Below are positions 51,711-57,775 of a DNA stretch of 57,775 bases, one piece after another. This DNA comes from Streptomyces sp. CB02980 (lineage in GTDB: Bacteria > Actinomycetota > Actinomycetes > Streptomycetales > Streptomycetaceae), in assembly GCF_014451325.2 (NCBI RefSeq), contig NZ_JACSCH020000031.1:1-57775 (forward strand), given 5' to 3'. The notes under the pieces were generated by a model, which worked only from the letters and a program-made list of their open reading frames with translations, was not told the origin of the DNA and did not search any database. A program made the translations under genes and the position numbers. Position 1 is the first letter of the stretch. Every line of letters begins with the position of its first letter.

Positions 51711-52192
51711 GAGCTCCGCTCCAAGCGGGTGGTGCCTTCGGTGTCTTCGGGGTGCTGGACGGGGTTGAGATGCATCAGGGCCCTGGCGGCCAGCCGGTAG
51801 CCGAACGCGCCGAGACCGACCACCACGCCGTCGGCCAGCGGCGCCATCACGGACTCGTGGCGGAACTTCTCGCGCGCCCACACGTTGCTGAGGTGCACCT
51901 CGATCCAGGGGCGGGGGTACGCGGCGAGCGCGTCGCGCAGACTCCAGCCGGCGATCATCAGGGCACCCGGATTGACGATGGCGCCCACGGTGTTCGCCCG
52001 GTGCTCGTGCACGGCCCGGACCAGATCGCCCTCGGATTCGTGCTGCACCGAATGGACTTTCCACCCGCGCTCCGCAAGCTCGTCGCCCACGGCGGCCGCG
52101 ATGTCCGCCAGGGTGTCCGTGCCGTACACATCCGGTTCGCGTTCACCGAGAATCCCGAGATTGGGACCATTCAGAAGAAGAATTGCGCTCAA
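51707..52192 (-). CDS. Type II 3-dehydroquinate dehydratase homologue (possibly aminoDHQ dehydratase, RifJ-like)
   Basis: A 161-aa AroQ-fold protein. NGPNLGILGEREPDVYG (8-24) carries the catalytic Arg and Y23. N74 is in IVNPGA, IEVHLSN (97-103) is conserved, and FRHES holds R111. The loop that is normally FTHTS in dehydroquinases reads LMIAG at 78-82, removing the usual active-site His. TTG 52192 is the only start giving the conserved N-terminus; AGGTGG lies 4-5 bases upstream. A second dehydroquinase beside an AroB homologue in a biosynthetic cluster points to aminoDHQ dehydration in AHBA formation rather than primary shikimate synthesis. Confidence 0.88.
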   Translation of the reverse strand: MSAILLLNGPNLGILGEREPDVYGTDTLADIAAAVGDELAERGWKVHSVQHESEGDLVRAVHEHRANTVGAIVNPGALMIAGWSLRDALAAYPRPWIEVHLSNVWAREKFRHESVMAPLADGVVVGLGAFGYRLAARALMHLNPVQHPEDTEGTTRLERSS

Positions 52193-52616
52193 GGGCCACC
52201 TCTTGTATCGGAAGAGCGCGTGCGACGAGGAGCGCGCCAGGCAGCCTGTGCCGCATACGCATGTACGCGCAATCCTGCGTGATGTGCGGCGAGTTCGACA
52301 TCGCGCAGGTTGACAGTGCACGCCCGCCCACCCGGTGGAACTGTCAGGCTGAGGGATGCCGCGCCGACAGCGTGCTCGCTACTGTCGGAGCGTCGCCACA
52401 GGCACGTCCGGGGGTCCGGCCCGACCACCCGAATTCAGCGGACGACTCTTGGTCCGTTCCCGGCCTGTCGGAAAGGCCGGTCCAGTCGGTTCAGTCGGTT
52501 CAGTTGAACGAGTTGAACCAGTCGGACCAGTCGAAGACATCGAGCAAGTCGAATAAGTCGAATAAGTCGAGCAAGTCGAGCAAGTCGAGCAAGTCGAAGA
52601 AGGAGAGTCGTCGGCC
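52193..52616. other. 424-bp divergent promoter region containing a nonamer array
   Basis: Lies between the dehydroquinase gene and the thioesterase gene. The right 126 bp are a 9-bp tandem repeat. A frame from 52183 to 52620 is open across it and ends in an ATGA overlap with the thioesterase start, but has no ribosome site or family resemblance, so I do not call it a gene. Confidence 0.55.
52482..52607 (+). repeat. 9-bp tandem repeat, about 14 units, upstream of the thioesterase gene
   Basis: The unit is roughly CAAGTCGAG; the right six units are nearly identical and the left ones are degenerate (AGTCGG, AGTTGAA). It ends about 9 bases before ATG 52617, and the ribosome site GAAGGAGAG is in the last units. 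Confidence 0.9.
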
Positions 52617-53393
52617 ATGACGCAAGCGTCCACGCGCGAGGATCTGTGGGTTCGCCGCTACCACTCGGCGCCCGACAGCCCGATGCGTCTGGTGTGCCTG
52701 CCGCACGCGGGCGGCTCGTCGACCTTCTACTTCCCGGTCTCCAAGGCGCTGTCGCCCGCCGTCGAGGTGCTCGCGATCCAGTACCCCGGCCGTCAGGACC
52801 GCCTCGCCGAGCCGGGCATCGAGTCCCTGCCGGAGCTGGCGGACCGGATCTTCGACGCGCTCCAGCCGTTCATGGACCGGCCACTCGCCCTCTTCGGCCA
52901 CAGCATGGGAGCGGTCCTCGCCCACGAACTGGCCCTGCGGATGCGGCGCGCGGGGCTGCCCGACCCGGTACGGCTCTTCGTGTCCGGCCGGCGCGCCCCC
53001 TCCTGCCGCCGCGACGAGGACATCCGGCTGCGCTCGGACGCGGGAATCCTGAATGAACTGAAGGCCCTGCACGGCACGGACGAGTCCATGCTGAACGACC
53101 CCGACGTCCTCGACATGATCATGCCGGCGATTCGCAGCGACTACCGGGCCGTCGAGACCTACCGGTTCGCGTCCGGCACGCCGCTGAGCTGCCCCGTCAC
53201 CGTGCTGACCGGAGACGAGGACCCACGGGTCACCCCCGCCGAGGCGGACCTGTGGCGCGAGCAGACCACCGGTGAGACGGACGTCCATGTCTTCCCCGGC
53301 GGCCACTTCTTCCTCGCCGACCGCGCCGCGGACGTCGTCTCCCTGGTCGCCGACCGGCTGACCGCGAACGCCGTTTCCGGCGTGGCGGGTTGA
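52617..53393 (+). CDS. Type II thioesterase (GrsT/RifR family)
   Basis: A 258-aa alpha/beta hydrolase that removes misloaded acyl groups from PKS or NRPS carrier proteins. The triad is S96 in GHSMG (94-98), D202 in TGDEDPRVT and H230 in GGHFFL. VCLPHAGGSSTFYFP and YPGRQDRLAEP are family hallmarks. Its presence implies that a PKS or NRPS belongs to this cluster although none is in the visible part. AGGAGAG lies 9-16 bases upstream of ATG 52617, inside a nonamer repeat. The stop overlaps or abuts the AroB-like start. Confidence 0.92.
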   Translation: MTQASTREDLWVRRYHSAPDSPMRLVCLPHAGGSSTFYFPVSKALSPAVEVLAIQYPGRQDRLAEPGIESLPELADRIFDALQPFMDRPLALFGHSMGAVLAHELALRMRRAGLPDPVRLFVSGRRAPSCRRDEDIRLRSDAGILNELKALHGTDESMLNDPDVLDMIMPAIRSDYRAVETYRFASGTPLSCPVTVLTGDEDPRVTPAEADLWREQTTGETDVHVFPGGHFFLADRAADVVSLVADRLTANAVSGVAG

Positions 53394-53398
53394 GCGCC

Positions 53399-54439
53399 GT
53401 GACCGAGGGCGTCACGGAGTCCTCACGGAGGATCGACGTCGAGCTCGGCGAGCGCTCGTACGCCGTGCACATCGGGCCCGGCGTACGCATGCTGCTGGCC
53501 GGCGAGGTGTCCGCCACCGGCGCGCGCCGCGCCGTGGTCGTGACCGCGCGCGGGCCCGGGGCGGTTCCCGACCCAGGCGTCCCCTTCCACGTGGTGGAGG
53601 TCGCGGACGGCGAGGAGCACAAGAGCCTGGCCTCCGTCGAGGGGCTCTGCCGGTCGTTCGCCGAGTCCGGGCTGACCAGGGACGATGTCATCGTCTCCTG
53701 CGGTGGCGGCACCACCACCGACATGGTCGGCCTCGCCGCGTCCCTGTACCACCGGGGTACGCGGGTCATCCATCTGCCGACGTCGCTCCTCGCACAGGTG
53801 GACGCCAGCATCGGCGGCAAGACGGGCGTCAACCTCCCCACGGGCAAGAACCTCGTCGGCGCCTACTGGCAGCCGCGGGCGGTGCTCTGCGACACCGACT
53901 ACCTCGACACCCTGCCCCCGCGCGAACGGCTGAACGGCTACGGGGAGATCGCCCGTTGCCACTTCATCGGCGCCGGGGACCTGCGGTGGCTGCCCCTGCA
54001 CGAACAGATCGCCGCCAGTGTGGCCCGTAAGGCCGAGGTGGTGGCCGCCGACGAGCGCGACACCGGCCTGCGCCACATCCTCAACTACGGCCACACCCTC
54101 GGGCACGCCCTGGAGCGGGCGACCGACTTCGCGCTGCGGCACGGCGAAGCCGTCGCCATCGGAACGGTGTTCGCCGGACGGCTCGCCGGAGCGCTGGGCC
54201 GCATCGGCGCGGAGCGTGTCGCCGAGCACCTGGAGGTCGTCGGCCACTACGGCCTGCCGACCCGCCTGCCGGAAGCGGTGGACGCCGGAGAACTCGTCGA
54301 GCTGATGCGGCGGGACAAGAAGGCGACCTCCGGCCTGGCCTTCGTCCTGGACGGACCGGCCGGGGCGGAACTGGTCCGTGACATCGACGAGGCGGCCGTC
54401 CTGGACTGTCTCCGCGCGATGCCCCGCGACGGCCGCTGA
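53399..54439 (+). CDS. 3-Dehydroquinate synthase homologue, sugar-phosphate cyclase (possibly aminoDHQ synthase, RifG-like)
   Basis: A 346-aa sugar-phosphate cyclase. NAD binding: GGGTTTDMVG (102-111) and LPTSLLAQVDASIGGKTGVN. Metal ligands: E183 in GYGEIAR, H232 or H236 in ILNYGHTLGHALE, H248 in LRHGEA. The position four after the start of the usual AEVIK motif is Arg (R186) rather than Lys. GTG 53399 is chosen; TTG 53390 overlapping the thioesterase stop is an alternative. Primary AroB would normally sit with aroC/aroK/aroQ; here the neighbours are tailoring genes, so cyclisation of aminoDAHP to aminoDHQ for AHBA is a good candidate. No DAHP synthase is in the window. Confidence 0.88.
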   Translation: MTEGVTESSRRIDVELGERSYAVHIGPGVRMLLAGEVSATGARRAVVVTARGPGAVPDPGVPFHVVEVADGEEHKSLASVEGLCRSFAESGLTRDDVIVSCGGGTTTDMVGLAASLYHRGTRVIHLPTSLLAQVDASIGGKTGVNLPTGKNLVGAYWQPRAVLCDTDYLDTLPPRERLNGYGEIARCHFIGAGDLRWLPLHEQIAASVARKAEVVAADERDTGLRHILNYGHTLGHALERATDFALRHGEAVAIGTVFAGRLAGALGRIGAERVAEHLEVVGHYGLPTRLPEAVDAGELVELMRRDKKATSGLAFVLDGPAGAELVRDIDEAAVLDCLRAMPRDGR

Positions 54440-54544
54440 TCGGCGACGGGTTCCCCGTACTCCCTCACCCTCTCCGTCCGCTCCTCTTCCTTTCGCTCCG
54501 CTCCTTCCGCTCCTTCTCCTTCGATGCCGTGGAGGCCAGCCAGC

Positions 54545-56266
54545 ATGCTCAGGGACACCGACACCGACACCGACACGGACGTCGTCGTCGTCGGATACGG
54601 GCCGGTCGGCGGGGTGCTGTCCATCCTGCTCGCCCAGCGCGGCTGGCGCGTGACCGTGCTCGAACAACGCGCGCGCCCCTACCTCCTCCCGCGCGCCACC
54701 AGCTTCGACGGCGAGACCGCCCGTCTCATCGCCGGAACCGGGATCGGCCCCCAGATCGGCGAGTTCACCGAACCGGCCGACGGATACCGCTGGCAGAACG
54801 CGGCCGGGCAGGCCCTGCTGGACATCGACTTCGCGGCCGTCGGCCCGTACGGCTGGCCCGACGCCAACACCATGCACCAGCCCACCCTCGAAGCCCGTCT
54901 CGCCGCCCGGCTGTCCGCCCTCCCCGGCGTGGACATCAGGCGCGGGGAGCGGGTCGTCGGCCTCGCCGACCACGGGGAGCGCGTCGAGGTGACCACCACC
55001 GGCCTCGACGGTGCGACGCACGCCCTCACCGCCCGCTGGGTCGTCGGCTGTGACGGCGCCCGCAGCTTCGTCCGTGAGGCGCTCGGTGTTCCCGTCACCG
55101 ACCTCGGGTTCTCCTACGACTGGCTCCTCTGCGACGTCGAACTCGCCGAGCCCCGCACCTTCACTCCCAGCAACGTGCAGATCTGCGACCCGGCCCGCCC
55201 GACGACCCTGGTCGCCAGCGGCCCGGGCCACCGCCGCTGGGAGTTCATGCGCCTGCCCGGCGAGACCAACGCGGAACTGGAGCGGCCCGAGACGGCATGG
55301 CGGCTGCTCGCGCCCTTCGACGTCACCCCCGCCAACGCGACGCTGCTGCGCACGGCCACCTACACCTTCCAGGCGCGCTGGGCGGACCGGTGGCGGGTGG
55401 GCAGGGTCCTGCTGGCCGGCGACGCCGCGCACCTCATGCCGCCCTTCGCGGGCCAGGGCATGTGCTCCGGCATCCGGGACGTCGCCAACCTGGCGTGGAA
55501 GCTCGACCTCGCGGCGCGCGGCCTGGCCGACGCCTCCGTGCTCGACAGCTACACCGTGGAACGCCGGAAGCAGGTGGAGGAGTCGATCCGCTCCTCGGTG
55601 AAGCTCGGCAAGGTCATCTGCGTGTCCGATCCGGGCGCCGCGGCCGACCGGGACGCCGCGATGCTCGCGAGGGTCCCGTCAGGTTCGAGTACCCGGCCCG
55701 AGCCGGCGCCGCCGCTCTCCGGTGGGCTGCTCTACCAGCGCTTCACCGGCGTGACCGAACCGCCGGCCGGTGACGTCGTACCGCAGGGCCGGGTCCGGTA
55801 CCGGGGCCGTACGGGCCTGTTCGACGAGGCGGTGGGGCGCGGCTTCGCCCTGCTCACCACCGAGGACCCGCTCGTCGCCCTCGGCGAGGAACGGCTCACC
55901 TTCCTCATGGGCCTGGGCGCCCATGTGGTCCGCCTCGTTTCGCCGTCCGGTGCCGAAACCGGTGCCGGTGCCGAAACCGGTGCCGGTGACGATGCCGAAA
56001 CCGGTGCCGGTGACGATGCCGGAAGTGGTGCCGAAACCGAAACCGGTGCCGATGCCTATGCCGACGCTGAAGCCGATGCGGCCGATCTGGACGGCGTGTA
56101 CCTCTCGTATCTGCGGCGCTGCGACGGTACGACCCTGCTCGTCCGGCCCGATTACCACGTCTTCGGAGCCGCGAAGGGGGCCGCGGAGGCGGCGACGCTC
56201 GTCGACGACCTGCGGGCCCAGCTCACCGGAGCGGTGCGGGCTCCCCGGTCCCGGCTCGGGATCTGA
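54545..56266 (+). CDS. MhpA-like FAD-dependent aromatic monooxygenase
   Basis: A 573-aa class A flavin hydroxylase. GYGPVG (17-22) is the FAD dinucleotide motif, VGCDGARSFVRE the DG motif, and LLAGDAAHLMPPFAGQG the GD motif. Family members include MhpA and, from memory, Rif-Orf19, which hydroxylate phenolic rings in ansamycin and other pathways. ATG 54545 has GGAGG 9 bases upstream; ATG 54524 precedes that site. The N-terminus is a run of Asp-Thr from a GACACC repeat, and residues about 469-515 are a Gly/Ala/Glu/Thr/Asp repeat replacing a normal loop before the C-terminal thioredoxin-like part. Confidence 0.9.
   Translation: MLRDTDTDTDTDVVVVGYGPVGGVLSILLAQRGWRVTVLEQRARPYLLPRATSFDGETARLIAGTGIGPQIGEFTEPADGYRWQNAAGQALLDIDFAAVGPYGWPDANTMHQPTLEARLAARLSALPGVDIRRGERVVGLADHGERVEVTTTGLDGATHALTARWVVGCDGARSFVREALGVPVTDLGFSYDWLLCDVELAEPRTFTPSNVQICDPARPTTLVASGPGHRRWEFMRLPGETNAELERPETAWRLLAPFDVTPANATLLRTATYTFQARWADRWRVGRVLLAGDAAHLMPPFAGQGMCSGIRDVANLAWKLDLAARGLADASVLDSYTVERRKQVEESIRSSVKLGKVICVSDPGAAADRDAAMLARVPSGSSTRPEPAPPLSGGLLYQRFTGVTEPPAGDVVPQGRVRYRGRTGLFDEAVGRGFALLTTEDPLVALGEERLTFLMGLGAHVVRLVSPSGAETGAGAETGAGDDAETGAGDDAGSGAETETGADAYADAEADAADLDGVYLSYLRRCDGTTLLVRPDYHVFGAAKGAAEAATLVDDLRAQLTGAVRAPRSRLGI
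54554..54580 (+). repeat. GACACC hexamer repeat at the monooxygenase N-terminus
   Basis: About four and a half hexamers encode DTDTDTDTD directly before the FAD-binding strand. The upstream 54479-54522 stretch is also a pyrimidine-rich low-complexity run. Confidence 0.8.
55949..56085 (+). repeat. Low-complexity GGTGCC/GAAACC repeat inside the monooxygenase gene
   Basis: 6-bp units (GGTGCC, GAAACC, GATGCC) are shuffled over about 137 bp, including two copies of a 24-bp block. The encoded stretch is rich in GAETGAGDDAE-like units and lies between two well-conserved segments. GC is lower than in the flanking coding DNA. Confidence 0.88.
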
Positions 56267-56346
56267 GCTCCGTTCCCCGCCCTGCTCCCCGTACCGATTC
56301 CGACTCTCCCTTCCCCCTCTTCTCTCGTTCCTCGTGGAGGTACCCC

Positions 56347-56811
56347 ATGTCTGAGACGCCCACCGCACGCGAAGTGTTCCTCCGGGTGATCGACGGTGTC
56401 CCCAAGCTGGTCGCCGGCGACGCCTCCCAGGCCGACGCGCTCGCCGCGCTCTACGCCGAACAGACCCGCGTGGAACACCCGATGGCGCCCGTCGGCGACA
56501 CCCCGCTGCTGACCCGCGAGGCCCTGCGCACGCACTTCGCCGAGGGCCCCGGGAAGTCCGCGGCCGCCGGTCTGCGCGACTACCGCGCGGAGGACGTCGT
56601 CATCCACGAGTCGACCGACCCCGAGGTCGTCGTCGCCGAGTTCACCTACCGCGGCACCGTCAACGGCAAGGACCTCGCCCTGCCGTGCGTGTACGTCCTG
56701 CGGGTCCGCGACGGCCTGATCATCGAGTCCCGCAACTACACCAACCACCTTGAGGGTTCCCGGCTCTTCGGCCGCCTCGACCAGCTCTTCGCCGCCCTGA
56801 AGGAGCTCTGA
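56347..56811 (+). CDS. SnoaL-like (NTF2-fold) protein
   Basis: A 154-aa single-domain NTF2-fold protein (AREVFLRVIDGVPKLV, LAALYAEQTRVEHPMAP, EFTYRGTVNGKDLALPCVYVLRVRDGLIIESRNYTNH). The fold includes polyketide cyclases, hydroxylases and isomerases that act without cofactor. A probable active-site pocket carries His and Asp/Glu, but no specific class can be assigned. GGAGG lies 8-9 bases upstream of ATG 56347. It is the last gene of the thioesterase, AroB-like, monooxygenase, SnoaL series and is followed by a strong terminator. Confidence 0.85.
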   Translation: MSETPTAREVFLRVIDGVPKLVAGDASQADALAALYAEQTRVEHPMAPVGDTPLLTREALRTHFAEGPGKSAAAGLRDYRAEDVVIHESTDPEVVVAEFTYRGTVNGKDLALPCVYVLRVRDGLIIESRNYTNHLEGSRLFGRLDQLFAALKEL

Positions 56812-56855
56812 CGCGGCTCTGATGCGGCGCTGACACCGATCTGAAGCGAAGTACG

Positions 56856-56909
56856 AAGGCCCGGTCGGGCGGGACGGCTGTGACACGCCGTCCCGCCCGA
56901 CCGGGCCTT
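56856..56909. terminator. Bidirectional terminator between SnoaL-like and ROK genes
   Basis: Perfect 23-bp arms (56856-56878 and 56887-56909) with an 8-nt loop, followed by TT. It lies between convergent genes. Confidence 0.92.
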
Positions 56910-56962
56910 TTCGCGGACTCCGCCGGCCGTCACCAGCCGCCGCCGGCCGCCGCCCGCCGTCG

Positions 56963-57775
56963 TCAGAGCGAGCGGGCCAGCGCGCAGGCGCCCCGCAGCG
57001 AGGAGAGGCCGCCGAGGGCTGCCGGGCGCACCGGTGAGCTCGGACCGCCGGTCCGGACCAGCCGCGACACGTGCCGGGCCACCCCGTCGACGAAGCCGGG
57101 AATCCCCTCGGCGAAGCCGCCGCCGACCAACGTCAGCTGTGGATAGAGGAGTTCGTGCACGCCGACCACTGCCGTGGCCAGCGCCTCGCACGCCTCGTCC
57201 ACGGCCGCCACGGCCCACGGCGCACCCTGGACCACTCCGGCGCGCAAGGCCTCGAAACCGACCTCCCCGCCCCGCAGCCGCGCCGCCCGCCGCAGCGTGG
57301 CGGGACCCGAGGCGACGGCCTGTACGCAGCCCCGGCGCCCGCACACGCACGGGGCGCCGCCCCGCTCGACGATCATGTGCCCGATCTCGAACGAACCCCG
57401 GCCCGGCCCCGGGACGACGGCCCCACCGTCGACGAAGCCGCCGCCGACACCGGTGCCCACCCCCAGGTAGAGGAGACGGTCGCAGCCCGCCTCCTCCGCC
57501 TCGGCGAGCGCGCCCAGGTCACCGTCGTCGGCCCAGCCGACGGCCGCCTCGGGGAACAGCCCCCGCAGCGCCGCCCCCAGATCGACGCCCGTCCACTCCG
57601 GCCGGCTCGGCCAGGCCACGACCCGGCCCGAAGGGCTCACGGTCGCGGGCATGGCGACACCCACCGCCCGGAACCCGCCGCCGACACCCGTGCCCGTACC
57701 CGTGCCCGTGCCCGTGCCCGTGCCCGTGCCCGTGCCCGTGCCCGTGCCCGTGCCCGTGCCCGTGCCCGTGCCCGT
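56963..57775 (-). CDS. ROK-family sugar kinase, 5' end beyond the window (kanosamine-kinase candidate)
   Basis: At least 270 residues, open through the right end. Core motifs are AVGVAMPATV, YLGVGTGVGGGFVDGG (ATP/sugar region), GRGSFEIGHMIVERGG (His of the zinc site), CVCGRRGCVQA (CxCGxxGC zinc motif) and LTLVGGGFAEG. The first methionine-like codon at 57664 is internal: the frame continues upstream through a Thr-Gly repeat. The N-terminal DIGGT phosphate motif must lie beyond 57775. Among ROK enzymes, RifN phosphorylates kanosamine in AHBA formation. With AroB- and AroQ-like genes in the same cluster, that role is likely. Plain glucokinase is the alternative. Confidence 0.85.
   Translation of the reverse strand, partial: TGTGTGTGTGTGTGTGTGTGTGTGTGTGTGVGGGFRAVGVAMPATVSPSGRVVAWPSRPEWTGVDLGAALRGLFPEAAVGWADDGDLGALAEAEEAGCDRLLYLGVGTGVGGGFVDGGAVVPGPGRGSFEIGHMIVERGGAPCVCGRRGCVQAVASGPATLRRAARLRGGEVGFEALRAGVVQGAPWAVAAVDEACEALATAVVGVHELLYPQLTLVGGGFAEGIPGFVDGVARHVSRLVRTGGPSSPVRPAALGGLSSLRGACALARSL
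57689..57775. repeat. GTGCCC hexamer array, about 14 units, reaching the window end
   Basis: On the minus strand ACGGGC units encode (Thr-Gly)n within the ROK gene. One unit is degenerate (GTACCC). The array is cut by the window edge, so its real length is unknown. Confidence 0.92.

Noticed and set aside
52183..52620. Open frame across the nonamer array ending ATGA on the thioesterase start
   Set aside because: No ribosome site or homology, and the Ser-Lys-Ser run is a by-product of the DNA repeat. Kept only as a note in the findings.

Overview
This is a high-GC actinomycete chromosome segment, almost certainly Streptomyces. The evidence is codon usage with GC at nearly every third position, GTG/TTG starts, many ATGA/GTGA/TGATG overlaps, and marker genes typical of that genus: SepH, CutR/CutS, DUF4193, DUF3093, DUF3710 and DUF3159 proteins, and an Sfp-type PPTase next to an NRPS. 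From memory, the order from ferrochelatase to the RNA methyltransferase resembles the SCO5859-SCO5901 stretch of S. coelicolor; this was not computed. No tRNA, rRNA, CRISPR array or intact insertion sequence was seen.

Layout. (1) 1-8.7 kb is the right edge of a nonribosomal peptide cluster. It holds the end of an NRPS (adenylation tail, carrier protein, thioesterase) and a translationally coupled cassette of GHMP kinase, cysteine-synthase-like PLP enzyme, ATP-grasp ligase, argininosuccinate-lyase-like enzyme and MFS exporter, then a PPTase and a strong terminator. The cassette fits conversion of threonine through O-phosphothreonine and an aspartate adduct to 2,3-diaminobutyrate, an NRPS building block. 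(2) 8.7-12 kb holds a small secreted peptide with a Cys-rich partner, and a TetR gene divergent from a lipoprotein MBL hydrolase and an isochorismatase-fold hydrolase. (3) 12-17.4 kb is a putative surface-glycan set: YfhO-like membrane protein, GT2 glycosyltransferase and polysialyltransferase-like protein. (4) 17.5-44.4 kb is core chromosome: rhodanese, SepH, sugar-lactone oxidase, ferrochelatase, inositol phosphatase, CutRS, dUTPase, an orphan ABC ATPase, KdpDE, two TrkA-type potassium regulators divergent from a KimA-like APC transporter, and a TRAM-domain RNA methyltransferase. (5) After a 578-bp gene-free gap, 45-57.8 kb is the left edge of a second biosynthetic cluster. It holds a 2-oxoglutarate/IPNS-type oxygenase, an O-methyltransferase, two LuxR regulators with an odd small-peptide operon, a BBE-type flavin oxidase, a type II dehydroquinase homologue, a type II thioesterase, a dehydroquinate-synthase homologue, an MhpA-type flavin monooxygenase, a SnoaL-like protein and a ROK sugar kinase that runs off the window end.

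The most interesting inference is that region 5 is part of an aminoshikimate (AHBA, 3-amino-5-hydroxybenzoate) pathway. The DHQ synthase, DHQ dehydratase and ROK kinase homologues correspond to RifG, RifJ and RifN of rifamycin biosynthesis. The AHBA synthase and the remaining genes would lie beyond position 57775.

A second theme is an unusual density of short tandem repeats. They occur in C-terminal tails of the diaminobutyrate cassette genes, immediately next to stop codons (about 26-bp units at three unrelated loci), and inside or upstream of genes of the second cluster (6- and 9-bp units).
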